From JBPYFK01 sp051984675 (lineage in GTDB: Bacteria > Actinomycetota > Actinomycetes > Mycobacteriales > Pseudonocardiaceae): a stretch of 10,154 nt of DNA. Location: NCBI GenBank assembly GCA_051984675.1, contig JBPYFK010000089.1:1-10154 (forward strand), in the 5' to 3' direction. Made by a program: the position numbers and the translations under genes. Every line of letters begins with the position of its first letter. Positions within the stretch are counted from its first letter, which is position 1. The notes below the pieces were generated by a model. It had not been told where the DNA came from, did no database searches, and saw only the letters and a list, made by a program, of their open reading frames with translations. Positions 1-6,015 of this stretch are shown one piece after another.

Positions 1-78
1 CGCTCCCACCAAGGCCAGCGACGTCAGCGTCACCCCTGCCAGCTTGCTCGATTGAAGCCACCACCAAGCGATTGACAC
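1..78 (-). CDS. N-terminal fragment of a probable exported protein, cut by the left edge
   Basis: A minus-strand frame opens with GTG at 78-76 and stays open for 26 codons to the window edge. It is preceded by a strong ribosome binding site, GGGAGG (plus-strand positions 91-86), seven bases before the start. The peptide starts MSIAWWWLQSSKLAG and continues into a hydrophobic stretch ending TSLALVGA. One lysine followed by a hydrophobic core resembles the start of a signal peptide or a first membrane segment. Of the three minus-strand frames here, one soon meets a stop codon, and this one best combines a start with a ribosome binding site. The function cannot be told because the body of the protein lies outside the window. 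The gene diverges from everything to its right. The call rests on start signals and hydrophobicity, not on family recognition. Confidence 0.5.
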   Translation of the reverse strand, partial: MSIAWWWLQSSKLAGVTLTSLALVGA

Positions 79-85
79 GACAACG

Positions 86-91
86 CCTCCC
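86..91 (-). promoter_or_regulatory. Ribosome binding site of the left-edge gene
   Basis: The minus strand reads GGGAGG here, seven bases before the GTG at 78. This near-perfect Shine-Dalgarno sequence decides the start of the left-edge gene. Confidence 0.5.
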
Positions 92-131
92 GGGAACTAG
101 ACAATCCGGCGGGGCACCGTAGGGGGCTACC

Positions 132-356
132 GTGAACACTTCGCAACGATGCAGTGGATCGAACCAGGCCGAACGGTGGTACTCGTCGGTGACCTTCGCC
201 ACCAGCTCTCCGGGATGGGGATGGGCACCCGACCCTTGTGCTGATACGCGGATTACCTGCTGGCATCGCCTGGATGAACCAGTGGTGACTATTCTGCTCG
301 GCTGTATGGACTCAGCGATAAGCAGTCCTGAGAACAGGCGTGACACCCACCCGTAG
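132..356 (+). CDS. Possible small hypothetical protein (74 aa), weak support
   Basis: A GTG start at 132 follows AGGGGG (121-126) with a five-base gap, so translation initiation looks plausible. The frame gives 74 residues beginning MNTSQRCSGSNQAERWYSS and stops with TAG at 354-356. I recognise no domain, signal peptide or membrane segment. By my count about 62% of third codon positions are G or C, clearly below the clear genes in this window. That suggests either chance or a decayed gene. It would diverge from the left-edge gene with only 53 bases between the two starts. It may be a small accessory gene, the relic of a longer one, or no gene at all. Confidence 0.2.
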   Translation: MNTSQRCSGSNQAERWYSSVTFATSSPGWGWAPDPCADTRITCWHRLDEPVVTILLGCMDSAISSPENRRDTHP

Positions 357-411
357 GCAGTTCCCGGCTGGAACACCGACTGTCGCGCTCGCATCGAGGA
401 GGACGGATCGC

Positions 412-498
412 GTGACGGCGTCGAAACGTATTTGGCGCAGCCTGGGCTCAGATCATGGGAGGGGTGTCGGCACACGTGGCGTGTGGCTACCCCGGTAG
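412..498 (+). CDS. Possible 28-codon leader ORF with a strong ribosome binding site
   Basis: GAGGAGG at 396-402 lies nine bases before a GTG at 412, the strongest plus-strand initiation signal upstream of the glycosidase gene. The frame encodes MTASKRIWRSLGSDHGRG and ends at TAG 496-498 after 28 codons. The basic start (Lys-Arg, then Arg) resembles the n-region of a signal peptide, but no hydrophobic core follows. It could be a leader peptide, the detached 5' end of the downstream glycosidase gene, or a chance ORF. Two small hairpins, CACACG/CGTGTG and CTACCCC/GGGGTG, lie near its end at about 473-503. Confidence 0.25.
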   Translation: MTASKRIWRSLGSDHGRGVGTRGVWLPR

Positions 499-674
499 GG
501 GTGAAAGTGTGGACCCTCTCAGGCGCCGTTTTCTCGTTGGAGTGGCCGTCCACAGGCGCGGCGGTGTTACGCGCGTGCTTGCGCCGCATGGGGCATGACT
601 GTGGGCACGAAGAGTTCACCCGTTCTCTGATAAGTAGTCAGGCTTTCGCCTACTCAAACGGTTGAACTCGACTG

Positions 675-2258
675 ATGGCAACAACACCACTGAGCTACGC
701 TGCGGCGATCGCTCTCGCACTACCGGCCATGGCCGTGGCCGTCCCAGCAACCGCCGCACCCGACAGTGCCGGCTGGGATGGGCAGCGACTGCACTGGACA
801 ACCCAGACAGTCGCACCCGGCGTATCGCTTCGCACGGGCACGCTTGATGAGCCCGACGTTGCGCCTTACTGGACCGTGACCATCGGTGCACCGGCGACCA
901 ACGACCTGACCGGCAAGCCCACCGTCGCTGAACTGGGCAGCCCCCAATGGGCCAGTGATACCGCTCACCGGCTCAATGCCGCCGGATATCCCGCTCGCCA
1001 GGACACCATCAATTGGCCGGACTTCTCCGATACACCGCACGGAGTCGAAGGCGTCCGGGTGCGCACAGGTTCCTACCCGGACCAGGCGCAAGCACAGGCG
1101 ACAGCGGCTGACCTGCGATCCCACGGCTTTCCCACAGCGGCTGCGGAATGGACCGGATTCGATGCCGATCAAGCCCCGGATCACGAGCGGGTGCACGTCG
1201 CAGTGATCGACCCGAAACAGTTCCGCGGCGACGTCCAAGCCACTCACGACGGGAACGTCGCACAACGGGAGAAAACCACTGCCGTGGCAGCAAAACTCGG
1301 TGCGGCAGTGGCCGTCAACGGCGGGTTCTTCGTCACCTCGGACGCCGACGGGGTCCAGGGCGTGCCCTCGGGTCTGGCCGCCTACCAGGGACAGCTGCAG
1401 TCACAGTCCGCAGGCAACCGGGCCGCGCTGCTGCTCGGTCACGGCACGGCGCCACGCATCGAGAATCTCCGCTCCACCATGACCGTTCACTCCGGAAGCG
1501 AGTCCCACCCGGTTGAGGGCATCAACCGCAAACCCGGCATCCTCCGTGACTGCGGACGCCCCAACGCGCAACCCACCACGCAGCCACGCCAGGACGTCAC
1601 CTGCACCACCGATGACGAACTGGTCGTGTTTACCTCCGAATTCGGCGCCGACCTACCTACCGGAGCCGGTCTGCAGGTCACGCTGGACCACTCCGGAAAG
1701 GTGACCGCCATCGGATCCCGTGGAGGGCGAGTGGCAGCCGGCGAGTCAGTAGTGCAAGGCATCGGCGCCTCAGCCGACTGGTTGCGCGACCACGCGGTGC
1801 CCGGCACTCACCTGAGCCTGGACAAGCAGATTCGCAACGCGTCAAACGACCCAGTGACGTTGCACGACGGTGCGGGCCTCGTCAGCGCCGCACCCATGTT
1901 GTTGCACGGTGGCCAGATGGCCATCGACGCAGCGACCGAAGGCGTGGTCGACCCGCGCGACCTCTCGTTCGGTTACGCCTGGGCCGAACAACGCCAGCCC
2001 CGCACGATGGCCGGCATCGACGCACAGGGGCGCCTGCTCCTGGTCACAGTCGACGGCCGACAGCCAAGTGCCAGCGACGGCGTCACCGTGGCCGAAGGCG
2101 CCCGTCTCATGCGAAGCCTCGGAGCGGTCGATGCCCTGAATCTCGACGGCGGCGGGTCCACCACGATGGCCGTCAACGGAGCGCTGGCCAACCACCCCTC
2201 CGATACCACCGGAGAGCGTGCCGTCGGCGACACCGTGACGGCTGTGCCACGACGCTAA
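675..2258 (+). CDS. Secreted phosphodiester glycosidase family protein (NAGPA domain)
   Basis: This 527-aa protein has the NAGPA-type phosphodiester glycosidase domain, related to the enzyme that uncovers mannose-6-phosphate by removing N-acetylglucosamine. The bacterial members are thought to cleave sugar phosphodiesters in the envelope or outside the cell, but the substrate here is unknown. Family hallmarks are NGGFF at residues 215-219, the GINRKPGILRDC segment, and near the C-terminus NLDGGGSTT with its Asp at 491. Cys293 and Cys310 may form a disulfide, consistent with export. Residues about 75-150 resemble a SPOR-like module (RVRTGSYPDQAQAQATAADL). The first 28 residues are a hydrophobic, Ala-rich signal-like segment ending ATAAPDS. 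ATG 675 is the only usual start codon possible, because an in-frame TGA lies at 663-665. It has no Shine-Dalgarno sequence, and the signal segment lacks the usual Lys/Arg. The gene stands alone on its strand. The family call is firm; the exact start and substrate are not. Confidence 0.9.
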   Translation: MATTPLSYAAAIALALPAMAVAVPATAAPDSAGWDGQRLHWTTQTVAPGVSLRTGTLDEPDVAPYWTVTIGAPATNDLTGKPTVAELGSPQWASDTAHRLNAAGYPARQDTINWPDFSDTPHGVEGVRVRTGSYPDQAQAQATAADLRSHGFPTAAAEWTGFDADQAPDHERVHVAVIDPKQFRGDVQATHDGNVAQREKTTAVAAKLGAAVAVNGGFFVTSDADGVQGVPSGLAAYQGQLQSQSAGNRAALLLGHGTAPRIENLRSTMTVHSGSESHPVEGINRKPGILRDCGRPNAQPTTQPRQDVTCTTDDELVVFTSEFGADLPTGAGLQVTLDHSGKVTAIGSRGGRVAAGESVVQGIGASADWLRDHAVPGTHLSLDKQIRNASNDPVTLHDGAGLVSAAPMLLHGGQMAIDAATEGVVDPRDLSFGYAWAEQRQPRTMAGIDAQGRLLLVTVDGRQPSASDGVTVAEGARLMRSLGAVDALNLDGGGSTTMAVNGALANHPSDTTGERAVGDTVTAVPRR

Positions 2259-2330
2259 CCCCAACTGACCACGCGAATCATCTCGACAGGCTTTCTCCAA
2301 AACAAGAGGAAGGCTCCAAGATAGAGTAGA

Positions 2331-2343
2331 ACCTGCCGCAGGT
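2331..2343. repeat. Short perfect dyad, ACCTGC-C-GCAGGT
   Basis: A 13-base palindrome with a single central base, just upstream of the integrase relic and about 70 bases after the glycosidase stop codon. It could be an operator-like site or a small hairpin. It is short enough to arise by chance, and no T-run follows. Confidence 0.25.
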
Positions 2344-2348
2344 GCCTC

Positions 2349-2535
2349 TTGATTGGCGACCCACACGCAGACTCGCCCAAGCCGCCGCACATCGCGGTAT
2401 GGCGGGCCGTACGCGCTAAGGGCGAAACTAAGACGAAGAGATCACGCCGGACGTTGGCATTGCCCAACCGATGCATCGCCGCATGACGGACACACTGGGC
2501 ATGCCAGCAGGAAGCTAAGGAGCGACCGCGATGGA
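2349..2535 (+). pseudogene. Relic of a phage-type tyrosine integrase (central fragment with a stop)
   Basis: The plus-strand frame starting at 2349 reads GDPHADSPKP, then AVWRAVRAKGETKTKRSRR, then TLALPNRC, then after a stop RTHWACQQEAKER. This matches the central part of the catalytic domain of actinobacterial tyrosine site-specific integrases, where a [K/R]TKxSxRTLxLP segment surrounds the catalytic lysine hairpin, followed by an ALRxHxxRQ-like helix. A TGA at 2484-2486 sits where the family has a leucine in that helix, and the matching frame resumes directly after it. The upstream arginine region and the downstream HxxR and nucleophilic tyrosine regions are absent; a TAG lies upstream at 2322-2324. 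The fragment cannot encode an active recombinase. A terminator-like hairpin and a tRNA-like sequence follow immediately, as expected for an integrase gene next to its attachment site. The identification rests on motif memory, not a search, but the match is long and ordered. Confidence 0.75.
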
Positions 2536-2578
2536 TCGCCTCTTCCCGGCCGGGGAACACGAAGCATAGTCAGGCAAG

Positions 2579-2610
2579 CGGCCCGTCGGCGATCGTCGGC
2601 GGGCCGTTTT
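2579..2610 (+). terminator. Rho-independent terminator-like hairpin
   Basis: CGGCCCG at 2579-2585 pairs perfectly with CGGGCCG at 2600-2606 around a 14-base loop, and TTTT follows at 2607-2610. The orientation fits transcription on the plus strand, so this is probably the old terminator of the integrase relic. It may still stop read-through from the glycosidase gene. Confidence 0.65.
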
Positions 2611-2655
2611 GCAGGTGGCGCAGCTCGGTTCGAACCAGCGACCCCCTACAGTGAC
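2611..2655 (-). other. tRNA-like segment, possible remnant attachment site
   Basis: On the minus strand, GGGGGTCGCTGGTTCGAACC followed by GAGCTGCGCCACC looks like the variable loop, T-arm and acceptor 3' part of a tRNA. GCTGG/CGAGC would form a T-stem with one mismatch around TTCGAAC. No matching D-arm, anticodon arm or acceptor 5' half is present, so it is not a working tRNA gene. The plus strand of the same stretch (GGTGGCGCAGCTCGGTT) also recalls the 5' part of some tRNAs, so the orientation is uncertain. Its position right after an integrase relic and terminator fits an att site in a tRNA 3' end. That would be the leftover of an excised or decayed integrative element. Confidence 0.35.
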
Positions 2656-2677
2656 CTGGACCGAGGACGAGCTGCGC
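2618..2677. repeat. 10-bp perfect inverted repeat around the tRNA-like segment
   Basis: GCGCAGCTCG at 2618-2627 is the exact reverse complement of CGAGCTGCGC at 2668-2677, with 40 bases between. The left arm lies inside the tRNA-like segment. It could be a structural RNA stem, recombinase arm sites or coincidence. The right arm also falls in ordinary-looking GC-rich sequence. Confidence 0.4.
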
Positions 2678-2778
2678 ATCGACTCCCGCCGAGCCCGCGC
2701 CCTTACCCATGTCGTTCGCATGCGCTACCGCGCGTCACGACAGAGTTGCGCCGCTGATCGGCGGTGGCACCCTCCTTG

Positions 2779-2803
2779 CCCAGCTGGTGTTGGCCAAGCT
2801 GGG
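2779..2803 (-). terminator. Inverted repeat directly after the LuxR-type gene
   Basis: CCCAGC (2779-2784) and GCTGGG (2798-2803) can form a six-base-pair stem with a 13-base loop, touching the stop codon of the minus-strand regulator gene. No T-run follows on the minus strand. At best it is a U-less terminator or an RNA-stabilising hairpin. Confidence 0.3.
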
Positions 2804-5149
2804 TCAGCCGCTGTCGGCGCCGTGTTCACTCACGGGCGCGGTCTGCTCTTCTCCGGCGATCCAGCCGGCGATCTGGACGCGATTGTGGAATCCCAGCTTC
2901 ACCAGGATGTGCTGCATATGAGCCTCAGCGGTGCGTTGGGAAACCACGAGCTCTGTGGCGATTTCCCTGTTGGTCAGCCCCCTGGCGGCCAGTTCGGCGA
3001 TCTCGATCTCGCGTGGTGTGAGCAAATCCCCTACCGCGTTGTGTGCAGTGTCCGCCTGTGTTGGCTCAGTTTCGTCGAGGGCATAGTCGATGGCGAGTTC
3101 CCGGCGCAGGGCGCGACCCTTGTCGTAAGCCTCATCGAAGGCGGCGTCGCCCAGCGCCGCACGCGCCAGCATCACATGTTCCTGGTGCGCGGCGTGGACC
3201 AGAGCGTAGAAGGCGGGGGAGGCACCGACGGTGTCATAGACGGCGTCGGCGGCGCCGAACAGAGTGGCAGCGCGGATGTGACGTCCGTACCGTTCCGTGA
3301 TCCAGGCGAGCGTATCGAGACTCAAGGCCGTGCCCATGCTGTTGTCAAGCCGGCGCTGCAACCGCAGTGCGTTGTGGGCCGCGGCATCGGCTCGCACCAG
3401 CCCGCCGCGGAACAGCTCGACATGAGCGAGCGCCCACCAAGACCACGAACGCCAGTACACCTCGCTGCGGCGCGTGGTCGCGGTGATGCACTCGTCGAGT
3501 AGATCCCAACCGCGCTCAATCCCGCCTAGAGCGAGGCTGTAGCCCAACATGAAGAGAGTGAGCACCTCGCCACGGAAGGCACCGGCATCGCGAAAGCCAC
3601 TCAGCGACTTGTCGAGCAGGGCGGTGGCCTGCTCCAGATCAGCCCTGCACAACGCCGCAATGCCCCGAGCCTGTTCGATGTAGGCCCGTACCGTGTCGAT
3701 CTCAAGCCGGCGTGCAAGCTCGTCGGCCTCATCCAGCAACGGTGTGGCGACGTCCGGCTCGCCGCAGAGCAGGGCCCACATACCATTTTGTCGCAGCGCC
3801 GATGCCCGCTCCCATCTGGGCTGGGTGTCAACGGCCAGTAGCTGGTCCAGCCAGTGCCGCGCCTCGGGAAGCAGGCCCCGGATCGACCAGTGATCCTCGA
3901 TCATGTGCATGATCCGCATACCGGCCGTGGCCTGGCCAGGTTCGGTGACGCAGAATTCAAGCGCCCGCCGCAGATTCGCATGTTCCTGGCGCAAGCGATG
4001 CACCCACGCGACCTGGTCGATGCCAACACAGTCAGCCTCGAACCGTGCCGCGAGGTCGGCGTACCACTCCCGGTGACGCAGCCGCGCCCGGTCCCGATCA
4101 TCGGCTTCCAGGAGCCTCTCCTCGCCGTACTCGCGGATCGGCTCAAGCATCCGATACCGCACGCCAGCAGCCTGTTCGTCCCGCGTGAAGATGGACTTGT
4201 CCACCAGACCGTCGACAAGTCCAAGGATCTCGTCGGACTCGACTCCCTCGCCGGCGCACACATACTCGACGGCCTCGAGGTCAAACCCACCGGAAAACAC
4301 CGACGCGCGAGCCCAGATACGACGTTCTTGCCGCGAGCACAGCTCGAAGCTCGAATCGAACAACGCCCGTAACGTTTGGTGGCGTGCCGGCGCGGTGTGG
4401 CACTGCCCACCAATCCGGCCGGTCAGCTGGCTCAGACGCTGTTCGACCTCTTCCACGGACAGGACCCGAAGCCGTCTCGCGGCTAGCTCGATGGCCAGCG
4501 GGATCCCGTCCAGGTGACGACAGATCCCAATCAACGCCGCCGCGTTCCTGGCATTGATCGCAAATCCATGCTGCACTGCGGCCGCCCGATCAACAAACAG
4601 CCGGATCGCTTCATAGTGCGCGAGCTGCTCAACCGACAACCCGCTATCCAGATCAGGCACCGGCAGCCCCGGCACACGCACAACGGCCTCACCCGAGAAA
4701 CCCAGGGACTGCCGGCTCGTGGCCAACACATGCAGATGCGGGCAGTTCACCAACAGTTTCTCGACAAACACCGCACAGGCATCAACGATGTGCTCACAGT
4801 TGTCGAGAACGATCAGCGCCGTACGCTGCTTCAAATAGCCAACCACGGTGTCCGCCACCGAACGACCGGACTCGTCGCTGAGCCCCAGACGGTCAGCGAG
4901 CACGTGCGCCAGCAAGCCCGGATCGCGGAGTTCCGCCAGCTCCACCACCCACACACCGTCGCGGAACACGCGCCGCACGTCGGCCGCGACCTGCAGCGCC
5001 AGACGAGTCTTCCCCACACCCCCCGGCCCGCTAAGCGTCACCGCCCGGAACTCCTTGAGAAGCCGTTTAGTTTCCGCCAACTCCCGGCGACGCCCGACGA
5101 AGCTGGTCAACTCGACCGGCACATACCCCAGTGCCCACTTCGCGGCCAC
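2804..5149 (-). CDS. Large ATPase/TPR transcriptional regulator with C-terminal LuxR HTH
   Basis: This 781-aa protein is a signal-transduction ATPase of the NB-ARC/STAND type fused to a LuxR-family DNA-binding domain. After the SFVGRRREL lead-in (residues 16-24), the P-loop GPGGVGKT spans 41-48, Walker B ALIVLDN spans 111-117, the sensor ATSR is at 143-146 and the GIPL motif at 215-218. Residues about 320-690 are helical repeats of TPR type. A LuxR helix-turn-helix (LTPREIEIAELAARGLTNRE and following) lies at about 708-764. By family analogy, nucleotide binding and an inducer or partner bound by the repeats would control oligomerisation and transcription activation. The ligand and targets are unknown. 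The start is GTG at 5149, directly after an in-frame TAA, with no clear Shine-Dalgarno sequence. A second GTG ten codons in is an alternative. The protein lacks the N-terminal cyclase domain seen in some mycobacterial relatives. It diverges from the GGDEF-EAL gene. Confidence 0.9.
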   Translation of the reverse strand: MAAKWALGYVPVELTSFVGRRRELAETKRLLKEFRAVTLSGPGGVGKTRLALQVAADVRRVFRDGVWVVELAELRDPGLLAHVLADRLGLSDESGRSVADTVVGYLKQRTALIVLDNCEHIVDACAVFVEKLLVNCPHLHVLATSRQSLGFSGEAVVRVPGLPVPDLDSGLSVEQLAHYEAIRLFVDRAAAVQHGFAINARNAAALIGICRHLDGIPLAIELAARRLRVLSVEEVEQRLSQLTGRIGGQCHTAPARHQTLRALFDSSFELCSRQERRIWARASVFSGGFDLEAVEYVCAGEGVESDEILGLVDGLVDKSIFTRDEQAAGVRYRMLEPIREYGEERLLEADDRDRARLRHREWYADLAARFEADCVGIDQVAWVHRLRQEHANLRRALEFCVTEPGQATAGMRIMHMIEDHWSIRGLLPEARHWLDQLLAVDTQPRWERASALRQNGMWALLCGEPDVATPLLDEADELARRLEIDTVRAYIEQARGIAALCRADLEQATALLDKSLSGFRDAGAFRGEVLTLFMLGYSLALGGIERGWDLLDECITATTRRSEVYWRSWSWWALAHVELFRGGLVRADAAAHNALRLQRRLDNSMGTALSLDTLAWITERYGRHIRAATLFGAADAVYDTVGASPAFYALVHAAHQEHVMLARAALGDAAFDEAYDKGRALRRELAIDYALDETEPTQADTAHNAVGDLLTPREIEIAELAARGLTNREIATELVVSQRTAEAHMQHILVKLGFHNRVQIAGWIAGEEQTAPVSEHGADSG

Positions 5150-6015
5150 TTACGCAGAGTAGCAGCCTATTCGCGCAGCATATGCACATCGCACGGCACC
5201 ACCATCCACGCGACTCGGCGAGACGCTAAACCCTCTCGTCCGAGCGAAACGTATCCGACGATCCAATCCGCTCAGACGCGGTGCCGATAAACCAACCCTG
5301 CAACCAGCGAATGACAACAACAGTCACGCAGATAGTCACACAAACACGACGTCGACACCGCCACCTACCTGCGACTTTTTGCACACACCCCTGCCCCACT
5401 ACACCACAACAACCACTCTCATTAACACGATTTCATGCCACGACTGATGCCGCGGTCCCATCGGTCGTCCTCGACTTCGCACGTTCCTCATTGAGCCGCG
5501 GCACCCCCGCGTACAGTCGCGTCATCCGCACGGTGGCTGGTGTGGACCAGGTAGGCCGTCACGCCCCCGGACCGATCACACGGTCCTCGAGGTACGCAGT
5601 GTCGACCTCACGCCTCTGCACGACGTCGTAGCCATAAGACCGGGTAGGTGAGCGCCCCCCCGTAACGCGAGCACTCGCGGACGCCCCACTCGAATGGGTG
5701 AACAGTAGGGGTGAAGCACAGCGGGACAGCCCGGATAGGCCGGAAGCGCACCACGCCGCGCACGGCCGGAGCTGCGCTCCTCCGGGCGCGGTGAGATCGC
5801 CCCCAACGCCGGCAGTCCCCGGTCCTCGCAGCGTCCCTACCTCAGCACCGGCACCGAAGGGTTGAGCCGGAACCTCCGAACTTTTCGATCAAAGTCTGCC
5901 CATGGCGGCTTTCGGGTCTACCGCGGTGGCTCTTACAAGGCCCCCGTTGACCGTCGGGGAGGCCTACTCTGGCGGGAAACAGCCAACCACGACCGGGTGT
6001 GCACTTCGAGGGAAG
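5150..6015. other. Long divergent intergenic region with an A/C-rich plus-strand stretch
   Basis: This region separates the divergent LuxR-ATPase and GGDEF-EAL genes and must hold promoters for both, but I could not place a convincing -35/-10 pair. From 5281 to 5440 the plus strand is about 71% A+C (114 of 160 by hand count), unlike the flanking genes. The right part (about 5640-5860) is GC-rich with several small inverted repeats, such as GCGAG/CTCGC near 5670. Open frames here (for example 5281-5631 plus, 5576-5806 minus) do not look like proteins. No c-di-GMP riboswitch pattern was recognised upstream of the GGDEF-EAL gene. Confidence 0.5.
6008..6013 (+). promoter_or_regulatory. Ribosome binding site that sets the GGDEF-EAL start
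   Basis: A GAGGGA purine run sits a few bases before ATG 6016. The longer in-frame option, ATG 5902, has no such site, so translation most likely begins at 6016. Confidence 0.55.

Larger units (their letters stand above)
79..674. other. Left intergenic region, no convincing gene
   Basis: Apart from the two weak short ORFs noted separately, this stretch shows no recognisable coding sequence. It includes the frame ending at the TGA 663-665, which is in phase with the glycosidase start at 675 and just before it. Possible hairpins lie at about 473-503 and at 641-652 (AGGC-TTTC-GCCT). None matches a riboswitch class I can identify. No convincing -35/-10 pair was found for the glycosidase gene. 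Confidence 0.4.
2259..2803. other. Gap holding the integration scar, no intact gene
   Basis: Between the glycosidase stop and the LuxR stop there is no intact gene. The stretch holds a weak hairpin just past the glycosidase stop (CTTTCTC/GAGGAAG, about 2290-2312, one G-U pair, no T-run), a short dyad, the integrase relic, a terminator, the tRNA-like segment and the LuxR-side inverted repeat. Longer open frames across it do not resemble proteins I know. Confidence 0.5.

Noticed and set aside
412..674. Possible c-di-AMP (ydaO-type) riboswitch upstream of the glycosidase gene
   Set aside because: A CTACCCC-GGTA-GGGGTG hairpin superficially recalls part of it, but the conserved flanking segments and order are absent.
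2609..3502. Long plus-strand frame of 297 codons overlapping the 3' end of the LuxR-type gene
   Set aside because: It is the antisense shadow of the well-supported LuxR-type gene and has no recognisable domain.
4514..5290. Plus-strand frame of 258 codons opposite the ATPase domain
   Set aside because: It lies antisense to conserved P-loop and Walker B coding sequence, is rich in Arg/His/Gln as expected of a shadow frame, and matches no family.
5281..5631. Plus-strand frame of 116 codons in the divergent intergenic region
   Set aside because: The composition follows the A/C bias of the DNA (many Thr, Pro, Gln), with no domain and no convincing start site.
5440..5640. Minus-strand frames with protein-like stretches (for example a segment reading YDVVQRREVDTAYLEDRV)
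   Set aside because: Stops interrupt each frame within a few dozen codons and no family is recognised, so it is not reported as a pseudogene.
5640..6015. Possible c-di-GMP riboswitch upstream of the GGDEF-EAL gene
   Set aside because: The GC-rich inverted repeats do not show the conserved GEMM core sequences I would expect.
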